DNA of 64,000 nucleotides, taken from the NCBI GenBank assembly GCA_036346405.1, contig CM070566.1, forward strand, positions 11,380,355 through 11,444,354, given 5' to 3'. Source of the stretch: Phyllostachys edulis. Lineage: Eukaryota > Streptophyta > Magnoliopsida > Poales > Poaceae. Of the stretch, positions 1-12,270 are shown one piece after another. The notes under the pieces were generated by a model. It worked only from the letters and a program-made list of their open reading frames with translations, was not told the origin of the DNA and made no database searches. The translations under genes were made by a program, and so were the position numbers. Positions within the stretch are counted from its first letter, which is position 1. Every line of letters starts with the position of its first letter.

Positions 1-441
1 TACTTGTATAAATTAATAGCTAAAGTTATGTTAACAAGTAAAATTTATATTTAGACTATATTTTAAATCCCATGGGGATCGCCACGGGGCTCAGGTCCCC
101 GTAGCCGTAGAGCTTGATGGGAGCGGAACCGCTGGGATGATCCCGTCATCCCGTCCTGTTGCCATCCCTAATGGTTGCCAGAAACTTCAGCGGGAAAGTT
201 CTCATGGAGTAGCCTCGTACCAATTTTACTTGACAATTTTTTTTTCTTCCCATCCAAAGGATAAATCTGTTGGCAAGCCTTGCTCACCAAAAATTAGGCT
301 AGCTAAATGCCCTGTCCTGAGATACACGGCTAAGAGCCTAAGATCAAGGGGTTTTATTCCTTCTACACTCACAAATCAATGTCATACATGAAACCGTGTC
401 AATTCCTCAACTTCAAAGAACAAAGAAAAAAAAGGCAAACA

Positions 442-558
442 AAACATGTTCCAGTTCCATCTGTTCAAACATCAATTCTATTTCTGCCAAATGGAAGAAA
501 AACATGTTCCAGTTCCACCTGTTCAAACAGCAATTCTATTTCTGCCAAATGGAAGAAA
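442..558. repeat. 58-bp tandem duplication, two copies
   Basis: The unit beginning acatgttccagttcca recurs 58 bases later with only a few substitutions. Both copies end in a stretch reading ctgccaaatggaagaaaaa. No coding function is implied. Confidence 0.85.
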
Positions 559-920
559 AATATAAATATATAAATTTGCAGCCTGTGAAACACAATAATA
601 TATTAATTGAAGGAAGTCAGCTGGTTGAAGTCGGCAACGCGTTCAAGCATGATCGATCAATTATACGCGTTAATGGCGTAATATAGCTAATCAGCAAAGG
701 CCAATCGATCTCAGGGTCTTTGTGAGTTGTGACAGATTAATTAATACTAATGTGTTTTTCTAATGTCCATAGACAGAAGTACGTCCTTATTTGCTAATTG
801 TACTTTGGTCGGGCTGCACCGTCTAAAAAAGAAATGTTCATCCACGTACGATCTCCCTAGACCAATTGTACCACAGTCGACGACTTAAGCCACAATTCCT
901 TCCCCAAAATAGTTTGATTA

Positions 921-984
921 AAGTCATGAAACCCATAACCTCAATTGATTTTAAACAAAAAATTAACTTACCTAGATTGAATTT
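921..984 (+). repeat. 64-bp direct repeat, left copy
   Basis: A 64-base stretch starting aagtcatgaaacccataacc is repeated at 3141-3204 with about two mismatches, in the same orientation and 2,220 bases apart. Similarity ends abruptly on both sides. The interval between contains the hAT element and a GC-rich block. Confidence 0.85.
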
Positions 985-1478
985 TTTGCACCTGAGCAAA
1001 ACCTAAGCCCAGAAAAAAAAAACAGTAATCATGAGTTACCACCCGCATTAATTGACAACCAAGAAAAGGATACTTCAGATCCTCTCAGTTCAATCAAGTA
1101 AACTAAGGCCCGAGAGTTATTATATAGCAATCTGATTTGAGGACTTGTACATAGTGTTTATTTAGAATTATGTTTAATCTCAAATTGACAGCAGCCATCC
1201 AATTCAGCTTTTGCATGTTTGTCCCTTTTCAGAATCATGCAATTCCTAAAAACTACGAAAAATACCTCTGAATCTTTGATAGAACCGTATAAAACGACTA
1301 AATCTCCTGGTAACGATTTCAAAATTATGGAGTCGAAAGCTAATCATTGAAGACAGACTAAATAAAAGAGTGCATATAACCCCTAGAAAATCCGTGTGCT
1401 CTCTAGATTACGATGAATGAATCAGTGGTGGAGGCAGTGTAGAGACATGGGGGTGCAGTTGCACCCCCAAATTTTTTA

Positions 1479-1732
1479 CACAAAAAATTGATATACACTC
1501 CTCTTAATACATAAAGTATATACTACACATACTAACATACATACTTCTCAACTCCTAGCAGCCCATTTAGCATTAGACCCAACAGAATCTGAGAATCAAG
1601 CCCAGCACAAAAAATTGATATACACCCCTCTTAATACATAAAGTATATACTACACATACTAACATACATACTTCTCAACTCCTAGTAGCCCATTTAGCAT
1701 TAGACCCAACAGAATCTAAGAATCAAGCCCAA
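1479..1732. repeat. 127-bp tandem duplication inside the hAT element
   Basis: Two head-to-tail copies of a 127-bp AT-rich unit (1479-1605 and 1606-1732), each starting cacaaaaaattgatatacac, with only a few differences. It lies in the subterminal part of the non-autonomous hAT. Confidence 0.9.
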
Positions 1733-1927
1733 TTCAACTAGTCAAGGAGGCGTTATGCCTAAGTGCCATCTGCCCATCCAGGCGCTCTGGCAGTAGCGCG
1801 GGGGCGCAGCCAGCAGCTCATCGCGGCATCGGCGCATCACGGCGCTCTGGCGCCGCTTCTGGCTTCTGCGCCAACGATCTTGGTCTCGATGCGCCGATCG
1901 CACCCCTCGAGTCTCGACCCCGAGGAC

Positions 1928-2230
1928 ATGCATCAAGATACAAGGTTTCGAGAAGTGGAGAATCTCAGTGAGCACTCTATTAAACTTGTTGAGACAAAGA
2001 AGCATGATCGCTATAAACTTGTTTATTTGCTGCTCAAATTGGTATTGATCCTTCTTGTGGCTACTGAAAGTGTAGAGAGGGTATTTTGGTAATGAATCAT
2101 GTAAAGAACAAGTTAAGAAATAGCATGGGTGAACAATACTTGAATGTTGCTTAGTTACGTACATTGAGCGTGATTTTTTTTTACAAGTTAGTGATGATGT
2201 TGTCATCAATCGTTTTCAAAGCATGAAGGA
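1928..2230 (+). pseudogene. hAT transposase C-terminal remnant
   Basis: The plus strand encodes a broken piece of a hAT transposase dimerisation region. One open stretch reads RFREVENLSEHSIKLVETKK and continues to ATESVERVFW before a stop. After the stop come KNKLRN and QYLN motifs. The same motifs, in the same order, occur in the better-preserved transposase at 36187-36810 (KNKLRNRMSEQYLN). In-frame stops and loss of all upstream domains mean no active enzyme. Confidence 0.75.
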
Positions 2231-2407
2231 ACGTCATATCAAGTTGTAATTTTTTTTAAAATATTTTTGTGATGTTGGTTATAGTGCAAACATGTAATTT
2301 GACATATTTGAACTTATGTACTATGTCATTTGAACTTGTGTTGGAACAGATGTGTCTTAAGTTCGCACCCCCATCGTCAAAATCCTGACTCCGCCACTGG
2401 AATGAAT

Positions 2408-3140
2408 TGAAACCTCCTCCTAAAATGACAAACAATCAATAGAGAAAAAAGTAGTAAAGATCACCTCTTCAAAGAAGAATGATTGTCTTTATCCGCAAGC
2501 TCCTCCGCCGCCCGAGATCAAGGCGTGTGAGATCCAGCGCCTCCGCCTCGAAGCGCCAGCTCCTCCGTGCAGCGCAGCTGGCTCCACCCCGCCATCTCGT
2601 CCTTCGCTTCCTCACCCTCCCCCACTGCCGCCTCTGAAGCGCAGGCCGAGCACCAGGGCAATGCAATGGACGTGCTCCCGAGGGAGGAGGTCGTCCGTTG
2701 CCTGCAACCGGCCACGCTCTTCGGCGAGGACGACGCCGCGCACCTCTGCCGCCTCCATGACGTGCTCGAGGACCCCGCCGCGCTCGCGGATGTCGACGCG
2801 GGGGATATCAGGGAGGGGGCAGACAAACGACTTCCTCCATGACATCCTGACGTTGCGGGCCAAGGTGACAGTGGCGGTGGCGAAGGGGGTCGCAGCGGGC
2901 GAGGGAGACGCGGCATAGATCGGTCAGGGCGGCGGTTTGGGTCATTTAGTCGTACGTGGAAGTGGGGGTGAGGTAGGGCGGGAGCGGGACGATGGGAGGT
3001 GAGGTAGGACAGTTGCTCGGCAGGGAGGCGCGGTCGCGAGTGGGGGCAGGGAAACGACGATTTTTTTTGGCGTGCGTGCATTCTCGGTGGGACGATCGTC
3101 TGCGCAAGCGCGGGTAAACTCCATATTATAGTAGTTAAGA
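2408..3140. other. GC-rich block, unassigned possible gene fragment
   Basis: About 650 bases (2490-3130) are strongly GC-rich between AT-rich flanks and open in several frames on both strands. One plus frame (2567-2842) contains an acidic stretch (VLEDPAALADVDAGDI); a minus frame (2518-3234) is mostly Pro/Ser/Arg low complexity. I recognise no family, splice sites or start context. It could be a captured exon, a 5' leader or composition-driven open frame. Confidence 0.3.
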
Positions 3141-3204
3141 AAGTCATAAAACCCATAACCTCAATTGATTTTAAACAAAAAATTAACTTACCTAGACTGA
3201 ATTT
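3141..3204 (+). repeat. 64-bp direct repeat, right copy
   Basis: Second copy of the repeat at 921-984, about 62 of 64 bases identical. Adjacent sequence beyond 3204 is unrelated to that beyond 984. Confidence 0.85.
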
Positions 3205-4174
3205 ATAAGTATACCGTACTTGTCGGAATGCCAATTGGCAGTTGATTTGCTATGCCGCAATATGGAATAGTTATATGAATCATTACCAAGTATAGTAAAA
3301 TTTTGATCTTGCTGTTGACTTAAAACACAGGATGTTTTCAAGTACGTAGTTATCAGCTTACTATTCCCTTACTAAAATATCAACTTATTTTTTTCAAAAA
3401 TAAATATACAAATAAAAATGATTTGATAAATCGACCCAATATGTGCTAAAGAAAGTCTAAGATAGCTATTGAATTTTATGCACCATACATATCTCACCCC
3501 AAAACTTAAGCTACAAATTGAAACTATCGAGAAATTACCGTGCATACCCAACCACATCGGATCCGTGTTTCAATTTATTTATTGCGAATCACGAGCTCAA
3601 ATATCATTACTCATCATCATATCATGAGCACAATCGTGTAAAAGACAATTACAAAGGAAGTCCGTGCCTAGTTCAATCAAGTACATCTTTACCTCCTCAT
3701 GATTATATGTGTCATGTAGAGACGAGCTAGCCACGGTCTATGCCTCGAGCTGGACTAGCTGTTCTTGAGGTGACCTGAATCCGCCCCGTGTCAATGCCTC
3801 AGCTTGCTAGCTATATTCCTGCCAGGATAATTGGGAAGTTACGTAAAACACATAGAAGAGATGCATATGGATGCGTGTAACTGCCAAAAGACAATAATCC
3901 CAACGGCAAAGGAATGAGAGGATGAAATCAAGGAGCAGACGGAGTATGTGTGTGCGTGTGTAGGTAGGAGGACTTGTAAGCCAAACCTGTCTGCACTGCA
4001 CTGCGCAAGGTCAACTCCATCAACAAGGGGCGGTAGAGATAAGGGATAAAAGATTACAGCTTTAAGGTAGTTAGCAGCAGCCGTCACATGGGCATTGCCA
4101 TGCCGGGTCCACGGTCAGGCTAAACGCCCTCTGAAGCATCACCATTGTTACTATGGAACTAATACCAAAATTGC
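3205..4174. other. Intergenic, no gene seen
   Basis: AT-rich sequence with short open frames only, none with a recognisable domain or splice structure. Confidence 0.5.
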
Positions 4175-4176
4175 TA

Positions 4177-4426
4177 CTCCTCTGTTTTTAAATACATGAC
4201 GTTTGACCAAGCGTGCAATAAATTTATATAACTTTGAATATTACTTTTCATATGATTTTGTTAGTAAAAATTACAAAATTATTATATTATGAAAATATTT
4301 ATCATGATAAATCTAATGATACTATTCACTCATGATCAATCTAAATAGTTTTTCATATATTATTAGCCAAAGTTAGATAAGTTTGATGTATGCTTGGTCA
4401 AACGTCATGTATTTAAAACGAAGGAG
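4177..4426. mobile_element. Stowaway-type MITE, 250 bp
   Basis: The termini are inverted repeats (ctcctctgtttttaaatac at left; the complement of gtatttaaaacgaaggag at right) with TA target duplications at 4175-4176 and 4427-4428. Subterminal arms continue as tgacgtttgaccaagc / gcttggtcaaacgtca. The TA target and CTCC-type end place it with Tc1/mariner-derived Stowaway MITEs. It is non-coding. Confidence 0.9.
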
Positions 4427-4428
4427 TA

Positions 4429-5385
4429 TTTCCAAAGGAAATAGGCGAAAAATATATATATGTGTGTTGAAGTATGAGTAGATTGTCACGTATTTTGATC
4501 CCCATCGGGTTGTATTCTTTTCGGTAAGTTGGTCGGGCGTAAACCTATAATCAAACTCTAGTTGTAGCTATAATGTCTTGCCCATTGTCAAATCCATGTC
4601 ATGCCCTGTTTGAGTCTCAACTCTTGAGGGGATAAGCTTCGAATCCTCAAGAGTTTTAACCTTTTTCTTGAGTTGGTTAGTGTATGAAACTTACCCGAAT
4701 GTATATTGGATTTGTTAATATTCAGTTCTGAAATTTTCTTATCCTACAAATTTGACAAAGACAAAGTCTAAAATTGCGATACCAAATGATGTGTAATTTT
4801 AGTACAACTCTACTATAACTTTTAGTTCTGTTTGTTTGTTTTTTTTTGTATTTGTAGGGTTGTAAGGTTCACTTAGATTTACTTTTGTCTAGTTTAGAAT
4901 TTTTTTTTTTGTATTTTTCTTGTAATACTTTTGTCTATTTTAAAAAGAGATAATCTGAGCCATAGAATGTTGATCCAATGGTGAGAAAATGTGACTGATG
5001 GATAAAAAATTTCGGTCACCTAAAACATAGACACTCCCTATATTTTTTTTTTGTACATCAGCTCCCATATTTAGCAGTTGAGATATCGAAAATGGACTAA
5101 CAAATTGCTCAAGGTACACATCAACTCCCATATTTAGCTGTACTTATACACGCTGAATGATCTCTCCCCCTGCATTGACCCTACGCACATTCTTTAATCC
5201 CAATAACCCGAACTCGCCGTCGATCACACCTCAAAAAAAAATGCATCACAAGGACCAAAGTAAACACCGGCCAGAATTAATGATGCCTCTGCCTTGCAAA
5301 CCAATTCAAACTCCCTCAATTGGAGCTAGCTTTCCCACAGGGAATATCATCAATAAACAAGCATTTGACACCTAACTTGTGCAGT
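4429..5385. promoter_or_regulatory. Upstream region of the ACC oxidase gene
   Basis: AT-rich DNA between the MITE and the ACC oxidase TATA box, with several T tracts and no gene. The proximal promoter presumably lies in its last few hundred bases. I did not identify individual cis elements with confidence. Confidence 0.45.
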
Positions 5386-5392
5386 TATAAAA
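5386..5392 (+). promoter_or_regulatory. TATA box of ACC oxidase
   Basis: TATAAAA followed by a GC-rich stretch, 144 bases upstream of the ATG at 5536. It is the only strong TATA element in a suitable position. Confidence 0.7.
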
Positions 5393-5439
5393 GGGGCAGG
5401 CCTCACAGCCCCCTCTGCCATACAACTTCCACACCATCT

Positions 5440-5462
5440 CTTCTTCTTCTTCTTCTTCTTCT
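5440..5462 (+). repeat. CTT/TTC microsatellite in the 5' UTR
   Basis: About seven to eight TTC units between the TATA box and the start codon. Such pyrimidine tracts are common in plant leaders and are length-polymorphic. Confidence 0.85.
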
Positions 5463-5535
5463 ACCTTCCCAAGTTGCAGCAATTGTTGATAGCTAACCCA
5501 CCGAGGAGCTAGCACTTCAAGAATCATTTGCAGCA

Positions 5536-7375
<1,840 letters not shown>

Positions 7376-7883
7376 TGAGCCACATGGCTGCACCTGTCGT
7401 GTGCTGTGGTCACTGGTCAACGGATGCCAGAGTGATTTGTAGCTTGAAATGGCATTAATGGGGTTTCTTTTTCTTTTCCTGTTTGAATGTTCAATTTGTT
7501 CATGTGGTTTGTGATTGTACATTATTAGTGAGAGATGTGAGGAGGTCCTGTGTATGAAATATATTGATGGGACTATAATACAGTGTTAAGTTTCAGTTTG
7601 GCTTGTATAGACTGAATGACTGATACCGCACACATTTCAACGAACTTCAGAGCATTATGACGCAAGTAATCAAATCAGTCTGAATAAAATGATCATGAAT
7701 CAGTTCCAATTCCACTATCGCTATTTGTTCTGATGAACGAACAATTTTACATTTTGCTTGAAATGTATGGGCAGGTAATCCATATAGTCCAAAAGTTGGA
7801 AAACTACCTGGTACATATGAAATTTCCTGTATTTATAACTCCCATCATCGTAAATTAGTAAACGACACAAAATAATCACCTGG
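7376..7883. other. 3' flank of ACC oxidase
   Basis: AT-rich sequence after the TGA stop (7373-7375), including the probable 3' UTR (tgtgctgtggtcactggtca onward). No other gene is seen before the converging transporter pseudogene. I could not choose a single poly(A) signal. Confidence 0.5.
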
Positions 7884-9255
7884 CTACTCGAAGATCTTTT
7901 CCCCAGTTGAGAAAATCAAGAAAACGAAGGAGCTGAAGATACAAGGGTATCCTGGAACAAAGAAGACTGTTCTCCAGCTTTCCGAGCTTGTCAGGTCCAT
8001 GTTAGACGCCTTTGCTGCCTCCAAAATTCTTCCTTTGAGACCAACACCAACTATTCCAGCCAAAGTCCCAGCTGTGTTTGAGATCCCGATCACTATCCCG
8101 GCAAACAATGGAGCCACATCCATGTGATTTACAGCGAACCCTGCCCTTCCTCGAGCCAGAAAACCAAGAGATATATTGAGCACAATATTGTCCCTGAAGG
8201 TGTTCTGAATAATGGAAGGGCCATGAGGGCAATAGCTGAGACAACAAACCCAACAGTGTAAAGAAGTTTCCTCGTGCTGGTAACAGATAAGACCATTCTG
8301 GTAATCAAGTGATCGGCAAGAACCCCACCAATGTTCAAGAATAGAAACATGTTCAAATAAGCATCTTTGAAGACCCCATATCCTGGAGGCTAAGCTGAAG
8401 TCCTAATTTGAAGTATGTCGGCAGCCAGTTCATAAGAACATACAATGAAGTATGTCGGCAGCCAGTTCATAAGAACATACAATGCATAGTGGAAGGTGAG
8501 TTCACAACAATTGCCCAAATTGGCAGGCTAAAAAGTATCCTTCCCCATGGAATCTTCACAGAGCAAGGTGCAACAACACCTCCAGTTTGTGCCTTCATCT
8601 TGTCTTTGGATACCACCTTTGGAAGATAAGTGCGAGGTGGATCACTGGAAAATTTGAACCATATCAAAAGCCACGATATGCCCAACATTGCTTCAACAGA
8701 TAAAACTTGCTGTCCCATGTGCTTCACCAGACTTCGAAACAGAAGCATGCCACAGGCAGCACCAAGGTACATTCCTGAGGTAGTTAGGGACACAGAGCGA
8801 GAGTGCTCCTGCACTAGAACAGTGTGAATGGAGGGAAATATTAAACCCTGTGCAACAGCCACAAAAAGGCGAGCAAGGACAAGCAAAATTTGGGTCCAGT
8901 GGGACCAAAGCGCATATCAAAGATCGCATATCAAAGATCACAACACAAATGACAGTAACAGGACAAGTCTATCTCCCAGCCTCTGTGCTGCCCATCCACC
9001 TGGAACCTGTGATAGAACATAGCCGTACTAGAACATGGATAGTATCGTGCCCTTGCTTGCTTGGTTTGTGCCAACGGCGTCAGCTGCTACAGTGTAAGCA
9101 ATTGAGAAGCCCACCCGCTCCACGTAACATACATTAGTTCAGATAAATGTCAGTAGCACTATGGCATAACGTTTTGGAAACTTCATTCTCATAATTCCTG
9201 GTAGAGATCTAGCAGGATGTCTCTTAGCTGTCTTAGTTAGGTCAGCATTTGCTGA
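7884..9255 (-). pseudogene. PHT4-type anion/phosphate transporter pseudogene (MFS)
   Basis: The minus strand encodes, in broken frames, most of a PHT4-family major facilitator, closest in my memory to PHT4;6/probable anion transporters. Recognisable pieces in order are FPKRYAIVLLTF, ERVGFSIAYTVAADAVGT, GYVLSQVPGGWAAQRLGDR, RLFVAVAQGLIFPSIHTV, NIGGVLADHLITRM, TSSESWRTVFFVPGYP and the C-terminal FSTGEKIFE. Damage includes stops where sense codons belong (after LLTFI, after LSMF, after SFVL), several frameshifts, and two small tandem duplications (~37 bp at 8411-8484 and ~14 bp near 8918-8945). No introns separate the pieces, so it may be a retrocopy, though I see no poly(A) tail. The product is non-functional as read. 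Confidence 0.85.
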
Positions 9256-9869
9256 TTTCCCATGAGTGTTCACCAAGATTTACCAAAAGCCTGCTTATCT
9301 TGCTTGGAGCTCTCAGTGTATCAAAATGTCAAGCAACAAGACATTCATCACCAATGGAAAACAACACGGGCTGTTTCACTTCTTAATCAGTCCAATCCTA
9401 GAAGTGAAGTAACAGATAAATCTCAAGCTGTCACACATCAGCACATGACATGATGTAAGGTGGTAGCTAATGGCTATCCTTCATTCTTTACATAGAAATT
9501 TGTCACCATACCGAGATGCCTAAACCATTTCCAATTTAGCTCTTTATGGTTCACAAAATGAACCATACAAAAACAAGAAGCACATTTAGAAAAGGGGCGA
9601 ACAATGTATACAGTTCCCACTATCACTTGATACACAGTACCTTTTATGAATTTTTTCGAAGTGACCCCATATAATTGAGAATTCTTTTTAGTTATACTTT
9701 GCTACACCTTAAATCAGAACTAGTGAACTTCAGACCGTATCCAAAAAGCTAAATGTAGGCTCACATGAAAAAACGATAGAAAAGTTATCTCAGTGTCCAC
9801 CTCTAGCCTCTATGCAGTTGGATAAATTATCCCCTACGGCACAACTGAGTTAACACTCTGCTGTGCAAT
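9256..9869. other. Intergenic, no gene seen
   Basis: No recognisable coding signal. Some 5' sequence of the transporter retrocopy may extend into the first tens of bases. Confidence 0.45.
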
Positions 9870-10320
9870 CAGTGGCGGGGCCAGGGAAAAATTTTAGCCT
9901 GGGCAAGTCTAAATATGGCTAATATGTCACAAACAAGCCAGGAACAAGAAGAACTAACTCTGTCTCATACTCTCACCGTCTCAAATCTCAATCTATGCCT
10001 AACCGAATTAGCAAAAGTGCAAAATCGGGATTTGGAGGCGATAGGGAATGAATCACCTGACCTTCTGCTGCAGTGCTGCACCTGCTACTCGGCACCTCGC
10101 CGTAGCGCCGTGCCGGCACCAGCGCCTTCTTCCGCCGCGGCCTCCCACCCGCTCCCGCCTCCTCCTCACTCCTCCCCAAATCCGTCCGACGCGTGTCGCC
10201 GCCGCCGCCGCCTCCTAGTCCGGATGTCATACCACTCGTCGCCGCCGTCGCCTGAAGGCCCGTTTTGCGCCGTCGCTCGCCAATCGGCAATCGCAGTCCG
10301 TTTCTCACTCAGGTGGCGTT
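9870..10320. mobile_element. hAT-like terminus with GC-rich interior, boundaries uncertain
   Basis: Starts with cagtggcggggccagg followed by attttagcctgggcaag. This is the same terminal pattern as the hAT end at 22628 (cagtggtggagccag ... agtctgggcaag). The interior becomes GC-rich (10080-10310) and encodes nothing I recognise. The matching right terminus and TSD were not found, so the right limit is arbitrary. Confidence 0.5.
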
Positions 10321-10467
10321 TGGATTGTAGGTTTTGTGGGGTGGGAATGAAAAATGTTTGTTGGGATAGACTTTTAATCCGTTGTTTGGATCCAGGGGCC
10401 GGGAAAAGAGTAGGTGTAATCGGAGGGACTATGGACATAAATCGTTTATTCTAAATCATATTATGTT

Positions 10468-10915
10468 TATTTTTTTTCGGAGTCAGAGTCGAATACAGAT
10501 AGTATCGGATATCTATTTCTTTATCTCGTATTCGCTTCATGAGCCTTCGGTCGGTCGGTCGGACGGATATTAACCGTTTCTTTTGCACCCTTACACAGGA
10601 CATTAGACAGTAAGGGTGCAATCAAAGTGAATACGGAAAACTTAATCGCTAAGATGTCAAAGGAAAAACAATCAGTATCCCATGCCTACTCAGATACAGC
10701 AATCTACATATCTATTACTATATTTCTAAATGAAGTCACAACAGACTTGCTTCATACGACCTAATATACAGATACATATGGATGTATATCGCTCATTCTG
10801 TATTATATTCTGTATTTTTTCTCGGAGTTGGAGTCGGACACGGATAGTACGGGATAACCATTAATCTCTTCTGTATTCGCTTCATAAACCTTCGGTCCGC
10901 TTCATTTGCACCCCT
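10468..10915. repeat. Two diverged copies of a ~115-bp dispersed repeat
   Basis: The segments ~10468-10600 and ~10806-10915 share tttttttcggagtcagagtcg / tttttctcggagttggagtcg and later tattcgcttcat...ccttcggtc and tttgcaccc. They are direct copies about 338 bases apart. Between them is AT-rich sequence without a gene. Confidence 0.7.
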
Positions 10916-11560
10916 ATAAAAGAGTGGGGTTTGGAAACGGGACTCGAGGGGTTCATAACGCAGCGATTCAATCCCAGCGGGGTACCTTCATCTTCATGCT
11001 CTGCTTCCCGCTAACCTCGATGCTCGTGGCCGCCGCCGCCGCACCCTCGACGCCGTCGTCCACGGGCCTCGACGATGCTAATGTTCTTACCCACTGTCCT
11101 CCTCCACTGCTCCCTCGGCGAAGTCTTCGCCGCTTCACCTGCGGCGAAGTCTTCGCCGCCGCTGCCGTTTCCTGCCTGTCGTTCTGTTGTCTGTCGATGG
11201 AAGCTGCAAAAGAACCGATGGATTTTACTAAAGTCTTTTTTCATTATGCATGTGGATGTTAGTCTTTGGATTTTGGGGAAGAGCTGCCAGTTTCTTTCTG
11301 TGTCGTTAGGCTACAGGTTCTGGTATCAATCTTGGTATTTTGGTGTGCCGGATGGTGATCAGGGGCATTGAGCTAGGGGGTTGGTTTTTTGTTTCATGTT
11401 GCTGTTTCTTGTGTGCAGCTGGTCTTTACTGTACACTGGTAATCCCAGTAACCACCATTGCACTCTGCTGTGACTAATTATTTTGGAGTTTGGACAAGAG
11501 TCAGCTTGTTCTTTTATTTTATTCGATGCGTGTGGAGTAGTTCTGCTCTAGGCCGTGTAA
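10900..11560 (+). other. TATA-containing GC-rich segment, unassigned
   Basis: A tataaaag motif (~10915) precedes a GC-rich stretch with several open frames (e.g. 10906-11262 and 11075-11371). It then meets T-rich sequence with an acceptor-like ttcttgtgtgcag near 11418. The shape suggests a gene 5' end or an element leader, but no family is recognisable. It includes a pair of 17-bp palindromes (11116-11158). Confidence 0.25.
11116..11158. repeat. Two copies of a perfect 17-bp palindrome
   Basis: CGGCGAAGTCTTCGCCG occurs at 11116-11132 and 11142-11158, 26 bases apart, with each half the exact complement of the other around a central T. Confidence 0.9.
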
Positions 11561-11799
11561 TGAAGCAGCTCATGCGCCTTTGCTATTTGTATGGGTATCC
11601 ATCTGTTAGTATGTGGGCACTGAGTCACTGACCATATATATACCGAACTCTGTCTTGGCTGTGGCTGCCGAGCGCCGACGATGTAGTCGTGCGCCAAGGC
11701 TAATTGGAATTCCAGCGTTCCATCTCAAAAGAAAGAAGGTGTAACTACGGCGGACGTACGGTGAGAGATTTTCTACCATACGGTCTGGACTCTGGCGCA

Positions 11800-12270
11800 A
11801 TATATGAAAAAGAACAGTGGAACATCAAGACGCGTTAAAAAATTTTGTAATATCACTGTGAATAGTTTGCAATATCTCCGTGAAACGGGATGCAACGTTT
11901 TTTTTACAGTCGCAACATTTTTTTCAATGGGTCGCACTATCTCAAAGAACACTATACAACATTTTTTTCAACGGTGCGCAATATCTCAAAGAACAGTATG
12001 CACCATTTTTTCAACTGGTCGTAACATTCGGCTTGTTAAAAAATTGTTGCACCTAATCAGAAGATATCTCAACTCACTACTGCATCTCCCAAATAACACA
12101 AATCCCCCTCTTAACATCTGATTTACCAGAGCTGGAAAAACGAAGCAAAAAGGGAGCAATTTCCCACCAAGAAAAACAGAACAAACGCCAAAATTGCAAC
12201 AAATTCTTACCACGGTTGCACAAAAAATGCTGCAACATTTTTCCATAGTGTCTCAAAGTTGCTCCCTCTT
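11800..12270. repeat. Degenerate ~50-bp repeats, probable MITE or element end
   Basis: The motifs atctcaaagaaca and caacatttttttcaa recur (for example 11938-11975 and 11989-12020). The complementary gttgcaacattttt theme reappears near 12230. The whole block looks like a diverged short repetitive element. No coding function. Confidence 0.4.

Larger units (their letters stand above)
1..1414. other. Intergenic, no gene seen
   Basis: AT-rich grass intergenic DNA. All open frames are short and show no recognisable domain. It holds a 58-bp tandem duplication (442-558) and one copy of a 64-bp dispersed direct repeat (921-984). I see no convincing promoter or RNA gene. Confidence 0.6.
1423..2399. 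mobile_element. Complete non-autonomous hAT element, 977 bp, with 8-bp TSD
   Basis: The ends are imperfect inverted repeats: left cagtggtggaggcag, right ctgactccgccactg. They are flanked by a perfect 8-bp target duplication GAATGAAT (1415-1422 and 2400-2407), the hAT hallmark. Inside are a 127-bp tandem duplication (1479-1732), a GC-rich segment (~1750-1925) and a remnant of transposase C-terminus (~1928-2230). It therefore looks like an internally deleted derivative of a larger element. The remnant matches the family at 35997-37330 by its KNKLRN-type motif. The perfect TSD suggests insertion was not ancient. Confidence 0.9.

Noticed and set aside
2490..3234. Long GC-rich open frames as a host gene
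   Set aside because: Open in several frames on both strands, low-complexity composition, no domain or splice pattern; kept only as an unassigned block.
8467..8886. Minus-strand 139-codon frame as a functional transporter
   Set aside because: It is only one segment of a transporter whose other parts are in different frames with stops.
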